DNA of 64,000 nucleotides from Effrenium voratum (taxonomy: Eukaryota; Sar; Dinophyceae; Suessiales; Symbiodiniaceae). Numbering within the stretch: the first letter of the stretch is position 1; each line of letters opens with the position of its first letter. The notes under the pieces are model-generated. The model had not been told where the DNA came from and searched no databases. It saw only the letters and a program-made list of their open reading frames with translations. Position numbers and translations under genes: made by a program. The stretch is taken from NCBI GenBank assembly GCA_963377175.1, contig CAUJNA010000184.1, positions 198,431 through 262,430 on the forward strand. Direction: 5' to 3'. Positions 1-9,485 of this stretch are shown here, one piece after another.

Positions 1-633
1 TCCAGCAGTCATTGACGTGGACATTTTCAAGCTTTTCCCATGTTTTTGGTAACAGTCGTTGTGATTTGTGTACATGTTTTGGGCGGAGAAGTAGGAAGAG
101 GATGGCAGTGCGTGTGGCACTCCGATCCTCATGGTTGTTAGGCAAAGTTGACATAGCCCCTGGTGGATGAAGAGAGATTCACGTTTGGGGCAACACCCTT
201 CACCCACAATCCACCATGTTGATTCATCCGTGGGTTTTTCCGAGCCGTCATTCCAGGACTGCGACTATTACGCAGTCGTGGATGTTTGCCTGGCAGCGTG
301 CGCTGAGGGATTTTGTAGGCTGTTCTTTCGTCTCCAGGGTTAACTCTTAGGCAGCCATTCACCTGTTGCAAGTTTTGGGCCAACTTGAATTTGTTTCCTG
401 TTGGGGTGATCTCCGTTGGGACATGTAGGGACTGCAGTTTCAAGTATTCTTCGCTTCGATGTGTGTTTCGGCCTTTTTCTGGCGAGTCTGAGGCCTCGTT
501 GCAGCGATGTCCCGTAGAGCCAGGTACTCCGTGACGCTCCTGCCGGATATGAGTCCAGGCCAAAGTCAAGAGCCCTCGGTACCTCCCCCCGACGCCGACG
601 ACGATCGGAGTTGCTTCGTGGTTGCATTGTGAG

Positions 634-750
634 CATAGGTGTCCTTTTGATGGGTTAGTTTGGATAGAAAATAGATGGGCTCCACTGGTTTAGATGTTTT
701 ATTTCTTCAGTGAAACCAGGGCCATCTATTTTATCAAAGGGACACCTATG
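634..750. mobile_element. TIR element, CATAGGTGTCC family, copy 1
   Basis: Ends CATAGGTGTCCTTTTGAT and the near-exact inverse (AAAGGGACACCTATG). 117 bp, internal AGAAAATAGATGG shared with the copy at 43451. Flanks ATTGTGAG and ATGAGGGG show no exact duplication. No coding capacity: a MITE-like non-autonomous element. Confidence 0.75.
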
Positions 751-1429
751 ATGAGGGGTTCTCAAGATTGCTTGGATCAATGAGCACCATTTACCAACAT
801 TTTGCGGATGTTAGTTTAGACCCAGCTGTGTCCCAAAGAGCCACACAATGGCTGGGACCCCCACAACATCACCAGCTTCCTTGTGGCCTCTTCTTTAGAC
901 ATCCGTACAGGGGGGTCGGGACCCCGAGTTCAGCACTTGGATCTTTGGGCATACCGTGCCATCCGAGCGTCCGCATCGCAAGCCATTGGCTGGTTGACTT
1001 TGCAAGGAGCATAACTCTTTAAGTGGAACCAGCGACGTGGCTAGCAAGCATGGGTGGTTTCCCTTTGGTTGCCCTTGAAAGCATCCCCCAAAATGGGTAC
1101 CCTGCAAGAACACACACACAAATACACAGGTGCGAGGAAGGGTAACGCCCCCCGCATCTCAATGAACCAAAGCAAGTTGCTGTGCTTGCTTTGACACAGG
1201 AGTTTCTCCAAGTGGACCTTGTAGCTGGCAAGAAAGAAACCGAAAGACTCCCACCATAGGCCCTGTTTTGAGCCTGAGAAGCCATGTAAGCAACCTCTCG
1301 CCACCCTGAGCCCTCGCCTGGCCTCCATCGGGTCCATGCTGGGATGTGTGCGCGAGGGGCTCGGTCGGTCTTGAGACTTCAGAAGGCACGCAGCATCGGC
1401 GCACGCAAAGAAGCAAAGAAACCAACGAA

Positions 1430-2260
1430 CGTGCGTACAAACAAACAAGCCAAGCAAACGAGCACGCCAAACAGGCGAACAAACGAGAAAAACCAGCAAC
1501 CAACCAAAGGAACAAAGGAGCAAACAACAACACATGAGACAGACCCACAAACAGACACAGAGACACAGAGACAGACAGAGACAGACAGAGACAGACAGAG
1601 ACAGACAGACAGGCAAGCAAGCAAGCAAGCAAAAAGTAAGCGTGCCAAAGACACAAATACACAGATACATACACAAACGCAGAAACACAGAAAACAACAA
1701 CGCAAGCACGCACCACACAAACGCACAAACGCACAAACACACAAGCACACACACAATCACACAAATACACAGCACAAACAACTAACCAACCCAGCCACCC
1801 ACCCACCCACTCACCCACCCACCCAACTAGCCCAACCACCCACCCACCCACCCCACCCACCCACCAACCAACCAACCAACCAACCAACCAACCAACCGTT
1901 TGACCGACCGACCGCCCGCCCGCCCGACCGACCGACCGACCGACCGACCGACCGACCGACCGACCAACCAACCAACCAACCAATGCAACCACCCACCCAC
2001 CCACCCACCCATCCAACCAACCAACCAACAAACCACCAACCAACCAGCCAGCCAGCCAGCCAACCAACCAATGCAACCACCCACCCACCCAACCAACCAA
2101 CCAGCAAACAAACAATGAACCAACCAACCAACCAACCAATTCAACCAATCAATTCAACCAACCAATTCAACCAACCAACCAAACAACCAGCAAGCAAGCA
2201 AGCAAGCAGGCAAGCAATCAAGCAAGCAAGCAGGCAAGTACACGCAAACAGGCAAACAAA
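1430..2260. repeat. A/C-rich tetranucleotide repeat block
   Basis: Successive arrays of ACAG, ACAC, CACC, CCAA and CCGA units; the + strand is almost free of T and, outside ACAG and CCGA stretches, of G. Long frames on both strands come from the 4-base period and are not genes. Confidence 0.9.
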
Positions 2261-2688
2261 CGCCCTCACTAATTTACACGCACAGGCCCGCATGCTTGCC
2301 ACATTCTTGTCATTGCTTAGGCCATGCTCTTCGCTCGGTGAGGGCGGCAAAGGCCAACCTATCAGGGCAAAGCAGATGGGTTTGTCTTAGAGTATCCCAA
2401 CATGGTCATTGGTCCTTTGGTTTCCCTTCAACTCCACGCTGGTACCCAGTGAGACACACACATCTAGCATGTCCGGGCAGAGCACGTGTGAGCTGAAGCG
2501 CCTTGGCTGTGTAGATGGCTTGCTCAAGGGGTGCTCAGCTGTCAGTGCTTGCAGGGCAAGGCGACGACTGCAGGACTGAACATCTTAGCTGGGGCAGGGG
2601 AGGACTTAGTTGAGGAAAGCCACCTGAGTTTGCGGCATGTTGCAGGTGATCATTGTAAGACACCGGGCAGACCTGGTCCAAAGAGCAG

Positions 2689-2743
2689 GAGTTTCGGCGC
2701 TATGCCATCAGTGAAACTGTCAAAATGGGGCGCGATGAACGGG
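2689..2743 (+). CDS. Weak exon candidate EFRRYAISETVKMGRDERG
   Basis: AGCAG|G acceptor, codon-like frame, GT donor at 2744. Could be an upstream exon of the uS9 gene, but no motif supports this. Confidence 0.22.
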
Positions 2744-3859
2744 GTGCAGCCTGCATGTATGCGTGGGTACGTGCCTATGTTGGCGCCAATGAGCCACAGG
2801 AGATTGGGAGCTGCCGCCACGCCTTCAGCATAGCAGGGACCTTGGCTCTGCCGAGTCATCCCTCGGCCTTTGATTTCCTCGCTATCGCCATCGCCGACCT
2901 CCCTTTTTTCCGCCTTCTTTTAGTTGGGAAACCCAACGCAAACTGCCGTTTGGGAGTTACCCTGGGAGACAAACCTTCGCTGCACGGCGTTGGACGGTTT
3001 CGCTGAGGGAAGCCTTCAGCTTCGCTGGAAGAAGCGCCGGGAGACCAAGCATTCAAGCGGCATTGTATGCCGCAGGGATGTTGCAGAATCCCATCCCACA
3101 AAAGACCAGAAAACTCGCTCAATTTCCTATGTCCTCTTGAAAAATCCATTTGGACCGTGGCCCCCTCGTTTTTGGTGCCTTTTTTTGGCAGGCTGTTCCT
3201 GGCAAAGCAGGCAGGCGCCTATACCACAGCCGAGGCCTGGCCGCGTTCCTCGCGGAAATTGAAGGGGTTCTCAAAAGTAAACCACCGAGTGCTTGTAAAC
3301 TTGCTGGCGCGATAGGTAGGGAACGACCTTTGCGGGTGGGTGTTGGGAATGAACTGAGGAAGGGGATGGATGTCAAGGGTTCTCTCTCTGGGGCCCGATT
3401 TCCCCTTGAGAACCACCACTTTGGGTAATGCCGAGCCACTTTGGACCGACAGGTTCAATATCAGATTGCCGCCAGCTCAGCCTCAAGGCTTCGAATCTGA
3501 GCTTCGTTTCAGATTTGGCTACGACTTTTATCGGGGACCCCCTCAAAAGTGGTTGGTGGATATCCCCGCAATGACGTCCACCAAAGAATCCCCATAGAAA
3601 CACCATGCCCTTCTGGGTTTGTCTCAAATTGAGAAATGGAGCGCAAAGTAGTTGGCTTCCTGTTGGTTTTCCGTGAAATCAAGCCCGAGGTACCAACTCA
3701 ACATGGCCTAACCTTAGTCTCCTTTTGGTTTCTCTCCAAAACCAACCACATTCGGGTGTGTCCCGATCCCATTGAGCCTTTCAAGCAGAAACCCTTTGCA
3801 AAGCTCCCCGGCCCAGACCCCGCGCCATTTTTTCCAGTCTGTGGGTTTGAGCCTCTGAA
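2744..3859. other. No gene identified
   Basis: Unique-looking sequence containing one copy (3299-3354) of a dispersed repeat also found at 14582 and an upstream 14-base direct repeat at 3844. No convincing exon. Confidence 0.4.
3299..3354. repeat. Dispersed repeat, copy 1
   Basis: ACTTGCTGGCGCGATAGGTA and the following bases up to GTTGGGAATGAAC match 14582-14636 with few differences. No terminal structure seen. Confidence 0.75.
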
Positions 3860-6800
3860 ATGGTCCCCGCCTCCCGCAAAGAAGAAGAACCGCCTGTCGC
3901 GCGCATTTCTTCAGTCAGGTTTGAGCCTCTGGAATCCGGACGCCTCCGTGCTGAGGTGCGTGGGCCGGACTTCTCTAAGGACAACACCCCGTTCATGCTG
4001 GAGAACTTCATGCAGGCGGAATCCTTTCTGGATTTCGGTTCGCTTCCGGGAAGCGAATCCCTTGCGCAGTTTAGGTGTGCGGTTCCTTTTTTGGCGCAGG
4101 TGGTGAACTTTTCTTTGGTGCATTTTGCTCGGATGTTAGGACTTTACCTTTTGCCAACTAATGGGTTTTCCATTAAACCACTAAAAAATAAACTTTTAGC
4201 AGGGGAGCGGAAAGCAACCGAGTTGTTTTTTCACCCCGATCTATTGGAGTTGAAAGGGCTGACATAGGGAGTGCTGCTCGGATTTGCCGTAACACGTCAG
4301 TCACTGACGATATTATGGGAGAACGAGAAGGGTGGACAACCAAACTTGGGGCCTCAGGTGATTGACTATGAAGAAGAGACGACGTCACACAAGGCACGGC
4401 TGAAATGTTTGGAAAATGGCTGGGGGAAGGGGTGGATGAGGGAAGTTGCCTCCTTGCAGGCTTGACACCCACACGTAGCGCTGCAGCTGCCTTGCATGGT
4501 CAAGAAAGCGGCTTGCTTGCTGATGCTACAGATTCGGGCGCTTGAGCAGATTGGGATGCACTGGTGGCAGCGACTTGAGGTTTTAGGCATTGATGCATGT
4601 ATGTTGCTCCTTGGGCATTTGTCGGAGTCCCACTAAAAATGGACGACTGCAATAATAACCCTTAGCAACAAGTGCGGGCTGCGCCAGGGGGATGTGAGGG
4701 TCCAAGGAGTGGAGGAGAAGTTGGAGTGGCCAGCTACTCAACCTTGGCGATGCCTCAAAATTCGACATGTTGAACAACACGGGTGGTGGAATCCACTCTC
4801 TTTGAACATTCCTGGAAGTGCTCACGCTTTATTGTGCAGGGTACACCAGCAGCGTTCAAAACTGAAAGGTTGGATGTGAAGCTTGCAATCTTTTGGTGCC
4901 CAGGAAAGCGGATCCTGCCATTCACGGTGCCTTCGAGAGGCCGCAACACAAGCCGCGAGACACTGGGCTTTTACAGATTTGGATGTTTCCAAACAGAATT
5001 TGCCCAAGCTTTTGGTTGGCTCGAAGGCGATACCAAAAGGAAACGTCCTGTTTTGGACTCCCCTCAGTTTGAGACAAGCCGATTTGCCCCACCCTAAACT
5101 ATTGCGGATGCCTTTGGCGGGCCGAGACGCATCCGCCTGCGTCTGGGGGGTTGCCAGGTATTTCCGGCCCGACCTGCCGGGCAAGTTCCTCCATCGGGGC
5201 GAGGCACGCCTTCAGATGGATTGAAGATCGCGGCGCATGTCACCGGAAGCGCAGAGCTCTAAGACATGTCCCACCCGACTCAATGGTCACATGTCCCTTT
5301 GGAACAACAAATCAAATCCGTGGCTCTAATGAGTCACCATGGACTACTTCAAGCAATTGAATGTCAGTGATTTCAGGCTCAGCTCCTGCTTCAATGATGT
5401 TGGCAATAGTCAAGAGAGCATCGAGCTTTTTGGTGGTTTGGTGGTTGGCTTTCCATTTCACCCACCAAAGCTTCGTCACTTTTAGCAGATCTGAAAACGG
5501 ACAGCCCACAGGGGATGGACACCACGAATTCCCAAGATGTGTGCCAGGAGTGGCTCTGCCAAGCTGAAGGCAGGGCACTTTTTGCGGCATATTATTACAA
5601 CCAACCCGAAAAGAAATCCCAAAGGAGGGCGGGGAGGGCGGTAACACTTTAAATGGTGGTTAAGTTGGAGCTTTTCCGCCATTTTTTGGTGGGAGCCGGA
5701 TTCTGATGTAAGAGTCCTCGAACGAACCATATGCAAAACGACAGAGGCGGTCATCAGACCATTTGCTCGGTGAGTTGCAATAGCTTCTGGAGCCAGCTGC
5801 GCTCAACGAGCTTTGCACATGGATTAGCTTCGCTTTGTGCCAACCAGGGAAGCTTCCGTGGAAGTCCGCTTGGCTCCATTTGGCTGTGGGTCAAAACCAA
5901 TGGGATCCCATTTCGGGGTAGCTGCACCCTCACTTGGGACGAAAGACTTATTGCCCACTTCCGCAGTTTTTGTTTGTCTCTTGCGGGGTCAGGCCGGGGC
6001 ACCCGGAAGCGGGCTGCCGCCCACGCGGTGCTGGTGCGGGGTACCGGGCTCTTCCGCGTGAATGGAGAGCAGGACGGGCAACTGACAGCAATGCTACCAT
6101 AGTCAGTCAGTTAGTTAGCTCGCTAGCTACTTGCTCAGTGACTCAGTCACTTAGTCTGTTGGTTCGTTAGTTTGTGAGCTGGTCAGTTGGTTGGTTACCA
6201 ACTGAGTTAGTAAGTTGGGTTGTCATTCAGTGAGCGAGCGAGCGAGTGAGAGTGAGAAAGAGTGAGTGAAAGTGCGTGCGTGCGAGGAAGGGAGCGAGGG
6301 AGGGAGCGAGGGGAGGGAGGGAGGGAGGGAGGGAGTGAGGGAGTGAGGGAGTGAGGAAGTGAGGGAGTGATGGAGTGAGGCAGTGAGGCAGTGAGGGAAA
6401 AAAAGTGAGTGGAAAGAGTGGAGGGAGTGGAGGGAGTGGAGGGAGTGGAGGGAGTGGAGGGCGTGGAGGGAGTGGAGGGAGTGGAGGGAGTGGAGGGAGT
6501 GGAGGGAGTGGAGGGAGTGGAGGGAGTGGAGGGAGTGGAGGGAGTGGAGGGAGTGGAGGGAGTGGAGGGAGTGGAGGGAGTGGCGGGAGTGGAGGGAGTG
6601 GAGGGAGTGGAAAGAGTGGAAAGAGTGGAAAGAGTGGAAAGAGTGGAGGGGAGTGGAGCGGGTGGAGGGAGTGGAGGGAGTGGAGTTGAGTGGAGTGAGT
6701 TGAGTTGAGTTGAGCTGAGCTGAGCTGAGTTGATCTGAGTTGATCTGAGTTGAGTTGAGTGAGCGGAGTGAGCGGAGTGAGGGGAGTGGAGTGGAGTGGA

Positions 6801-8404
6801 GCGGAGCGGAGCGGAGCGGAGCGAACGAGTGAGTCAGTGAGTCAGTGAGTGAGTGCTAGCGGTGTGCGGCGTGCGGGGCAGAGAGGGGGTTCGAGCGAGA
6901 GATAGTGAAGTAAAGAGTGATGAGTGAATGAGAGAGAGCGGGAGAGAGAGAAGGGAGAGAGAGAGAGAGAGAGAGTGAGAAAGAGTGAGAGAGACAGCGA
7001 CAGCGTGAGAGAGAGTGAGAGAGAGGGAGATAGTGAGGGAGAGATAGTGAGAGAGTGAGAGAGTGAGAGAGGGTGGAAGAGAGAGAGAGAGAGAGAGAGA
7101 CAGTGAGAGTGAGTGAGTGAGTGAGCGAGCGAGCGCAAGCGCGAGAGCGCGAGAGCACGTGCGGGGCGTGCGGTAAGTAATTGTCAGTGAGTTAGCGAGT
7201 TGGGGAGTTGGTGAGTGGGAGAGGTCGGTGAGTCCGTGAGTCTGTGAGTCCGTCATTTCATTTGCACGTCCGTGCGTCAAGCCCGCCTGGTGTTTGAGCT
7301 TTGCAGGACATGTACTCTCGCTGGCCTCAGATCTACAACCGCCAGGGCCCAAAGCTGGCTACAACCATCCCCGTTATCTTAAGTTGGAGCGCGGCAATTA
7401 GCTACTTACTCATTTGAAGATCCAAGCAGATCAGCTTTCTGGTGTATCCCGCCAAGCACCAGCATTGCTCTGCAAAGTGCGCGCGAGACTATACGAGTTT
7501 TTGGCCTTGGCCTAGGCATGCTTTGGGGCAAAAACCTGGCACTGGGAAGTGAAGAGAGATGAAACCTGATACCCAAAGAAAAAAACTCCTTGGTTCATTG
7601 GCACCTGCCAGGCATAGACGTGTGTCAGCCCTTCAAGCTGACTGGCCTGGCCCCGAGGCCAATGGCTTCACTGGGCGGAGCCAATTAAAGCGAAACCCCG
7701 TGGACGAATTCTGACTTTCCCATGCTACGGAAACTGCAGAAAAGGCATGAGAAAAGGCATGGTGTCCAACAACCGCTAAGCGATGACGAGGGAATCCTCT
7801 TTGTGATCAAGTAGTCTGGAACAAGGGGCATCCATTTTCAACCTAGTTTTGTCTCACATCGATCTGAGGCACTGCAGGGCAATACGATGTCTTCGTGTCA
7901 GTGCGCGGCGGCGGATTGAGTGGCCAGGCCGGAGAGAAGGATTTTTGTTCTGGGCTGTCGGGACTATTGGCTATGAGTCAGAAGGTGTTCCCTCAAAGAT
8001 GCTTGGCTTGACTGCTATTGGCTTGGATTTTTAGACTTTAACTTGTTGTGACTTTTTGCAGAGGGGTCAACAGCAACCAAGGAAACGATGTCCACCAAAA
8101 AGGTCAGTCCACATACAGGTGTCCGTCGAGGCGATTTTCTGCAGAGTCTGAGATAATTTAGTCTTCGTGTGGATTCCAGGTGGATCCTCTCCGCTTCTTG
8201 AACCATCTCAAAGTCCAGCGATTCCAGCAGTCACTATTTCCAAACCACTGTTGGTTTAACGGGATAAACAGTTACTGTGTTGCCTGTCGGGTAGTGAGAA
8301 TCAATTAAAATGTTACACATTTTGCTTGAGTTTGCAGTCAGAATCAGCATCCATGCGTGCAGGCGGGAGCTGCCCGGCTAGCCATAGCACGCGCTCTCTT
8401 CCAG
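3860..8404 (+). CDS. RPS9: Organellar-type ribosomal protein uS9, split gene (7 exons found)
   Basis: Small-subunit ribosomal protein uS9 of bacterial/organellar type, expected in the mitochondrial or plastid ribosome. Exons: 3919-4041 (may start at ATG 3860), 5158-5198, 5993-6072, 7307-7346, 7612-7644, 7878-7927, 8363-8404. Joined in frame they give an N-terminal extension, GRGTRKRAAAHAVLV (the GRRK..AVARV segment), TGLFRVNGEQ (VNG loop), RWPQIYNRQ, QPFKLTGQYDVFVSV, then RGGGLSGQAGAARLAIARAL, the hallmark uS9 helix. Cytosolic eukaryotic uS9 has a different GGGHVAQIYAIRQAI motif, so this is not that paralogue. Inferred donors are GC (5) and GA (1), acceptors AG|G. The basic C-terminal tail (ERKK..KARK type) was not located; exon 7 ends at a GT donor in phase 0. 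The N-terminus upstream of 3860 is also unresolved. Family identity is strong; individual splice points are inference. Confidence 0.82.
3919..4041 (+). CDS. RPS9: uS9 exon: N-terminal extension
   Basis: Open frame beginning after AG at 3917-3918 with FEPLESGRLRAEVRGPDF and ending DFGS at a GC donor (4042). The frame is open back to ATG 3860, so this could be a first exon 3860-4041. Linked to uS9 only by phase match (phase 2) with the next exon and by order; the extension has no recognised motif. Confidence 0.5.
5158..5198 (+). CDS. RPS9: uS9 exon: YFRPDLPGKFLHRG
   Basis: Follows CCAG|G and ends at GC donor 5199. Phase 1 joins exactly to the next exon to give HRGRGTRKRA, leading into the conserved uS9 start. 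Intron upstream 1,116 bp, downstream 794 bp. Confidence 0.6.
5430..5508. repeat. Dispersed intronic repeat, copy 1
   Basis: Ends in GCAGATCTGAAAACGGACAG. Homologous stretches occur at 24514-24632 and 33474-33596. This copy lies in the uS9 intron 5199-5992. Confidence 0.75.
5882..5920 (+). mobile_element. Half copy of the GGCTGTGGGTCAAAA element
   Basis: Left end GGCTGTGGGTCAAAACCAAT preceded by ATTT, but no matching right end downstream; a truncated copy in the uS9 intron. Confidence 0.5.
5993..6072 (+). CDS. RPS9: uS9 exon: GRGTRKRA...FRVNGEQ
   Basis: Carries the conserved N-terminal core of bacterial uS9: basic GRGTRKRA, the hydrophobic strand AHAVLV, the turn RGTG and FRVNG. Ends with a GA donor at 6073; the hexamer CAGGAC spans both this donor and the next acceptor. 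Confidence 0.8.
6225..7240. repeat. Purine-rich repeat block inside a uS9 intron
   Basis: About 1 kb nearly all G and A on the + strand: GAGGGAGTGAGG units, a GGAGTGGAGG 10-mer array (about 6411-6680), GAGTT units, then GA dinucleotide runs. It fills most of the 1,234-bp intron 6073-7306. Gly/Ser and Leu/Ser frames are artefacts. Confidence 0.92.
7307..7346 (+). CDS. RPS9: uS9 exon: DMYSRWPQIYNRQ
   Basis: After TTTGCAG|GAC. Matches the region after VNG in uS9 (RWP..YNR). GC donor at 7347; GCCAGG occurs at both ends of the following intron (7347-7611, 265 bp). Confidence 0.75.
7612..7644 (+). CDS. RPS9: uS9 exon: GIDVCQPFKLT
   Basis: Very short exon after TGCCAG|GC; supplies the PFKLTG segment preceding the YDVFV strand. 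GC donor at 7645, intron 233 bp. Chosen because both phases fit and the uS9 spacing is restored. Confidence 0.7.
7878..7927 (+). CDS. RPS9: uS9 exon: GQYDVFVSVRGGGLSGQ
   Basis: Contains the uS9 signature strand and the glycine-rich RGGGLSGQ. Acceptor CTGCAG|GG, donor GC at 7928. A 10-base near-identical direct repeat, CAGGC(C/G)GGAG, straddles this donor and the next acceptor. Confidence 0.85.
8363..8404 (+). CDS. RPS9: uS9 exon: AGAARLAIARALFQ
   Basis: Completes the signature GQAGAARLAIARAL helix. Ends with a GT donor at 8405. The following exon (C-terminal tail) is not identified between here and 9410. Confidence 0.85.
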
Positions 8405-9410
8405 GTGGGGGCGATTAACCGGCTGTTCCATTTCCTATGCTTCGATTGACCGACCACTCGGTTCGGCCAGTGCAACCGGGGAGCCGAATCCGATTCAGGC
8501 GAATCCGAGCTGCCACGATCGGCTTCAGCAGGGCTTCTGTCTGCTGGAGGTGGGAGAAATTCCGGGTGTGGTGAATCATTTCTTCGCCCGCACAAAAGGA
8601 GCCAGGAAAGATACCCTTCAGTGGGGTGTAGAGTACACTAGCGGTACATCTCAATCTACCTTGGTAGTGGTTTGGGGGTGGAAACCATCTAAAAAGAATC
8701 TCGTCTCTGGATTCATCCAAGGACGACGGATTTGAACGGGCGGTTTCCCTTGAAAAAGCAAACCCGAAAACGAATCGATTTCATCAAGGGGAACCGCCGC
8801 CTGGCATCCTCCGACAGATTGCATGGAACGCTGGACTTGGCTCAAGACTTGGAAGCCAACTTGGAGCTTTCCGCAAGCAAGACATAGCAGAAATCAACGA
8901 CTTAAACCTGCCATGCAATTTGCAGCCCAATCAGCCCAAACAGCACACATCAACCACAGCCAGTGCAGCATAGGCCGTGGATTCACGCTCTGTCGCTGTC
9001 GCCTCCCAGAGGACATGTCAAGTTTCATGCTGCGAGGGTTTTGAAGGGGGACTCAAAGCCTTTTTGGGGCTGGAGAATTGAGGGATTCTGGACTGGACAT
9101 TTGAGGGGCAGGGCCACTCTCACGCTTAAGACCTGGAGTGCGGGATTGGTTCTTCAACCCCATTGCAGGACCAAGACTGCGACGTGCTGTAGATTAATGC
9201 ATCCTACCTGCAACGATCTAGATTTATCCTTGAGCCTGCATTCGCTCGCTTGGTATCACATGAATGCCTTGTGAGGCCTAAACCAACCCGAAACCAACCC
9301 TAAAGCAAGCCCTAAAGCAGCCCTAAACCAGCGGGCAGTGGCAAGTCGTTCTGAGGCAAGCATCATAACTTTTCTGGCTGTGCTTGACGCCCTAGAGTGC
9401 ATCGCCGCCT
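8405..9410. other. Gap between uS9 and WW-HAD genes
   Basis: Should contain the last uS9 exon, which I could not recognise. Ends with degenerate telomere-like AACCCTAAA units (about 9275-9333). Confidence 0.4.
9275..9333. repeat. Degenerate CCCTAAA-like repeat
   Basis: Repeated CCTAAACC-type units just upstream of WW-HAD exon 1. Confidence 0.6.
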
Positions 9411-9485
9411 ATGTTGCCTCCGAGCTGGACGGAGCACAAAGACCCAAGCAGTGGCAAGACCTTCTTCTACAATACCACCACCAAG
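9411..9485 (+). CDS. WW-HAD exon 1: first half of WW1
   Basis: ATG 9411 opens MLPPSWTEHKDPSSGKTFFY, matching the LPPxW start of later WW units. An in-frame stop lies 18 bases upstream, so either this is the start codon or an acceptor lies in between. Ends after TTK at a GC donor (9486). A longer frame through this region, in another phase, is spurious. Confidence 0.75.

Larger units (their letters stand above)
1..2688. other. No gene identified; repeats
   Basis: Contains a TIR element (634-750) and an A/C-rich simple-repeat block (about 1430-2260). Open frames here on both strands follow the repeats and show no domain. Confidence 0.5.

Noticed and set aside
1041..2390. Long frames on both strands (Pro/Thr/Gln-rich and Trp/Gly/Val-rich)
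   Set aside because: Produced by tetranucleotide repeats; no domain and no codon signal.
6405..7352. Gly/Ser repeat frame (+) and Ser/Leu frame (-)
   Set aside because: Purine-rich simple repeat inside the uS9 intron.
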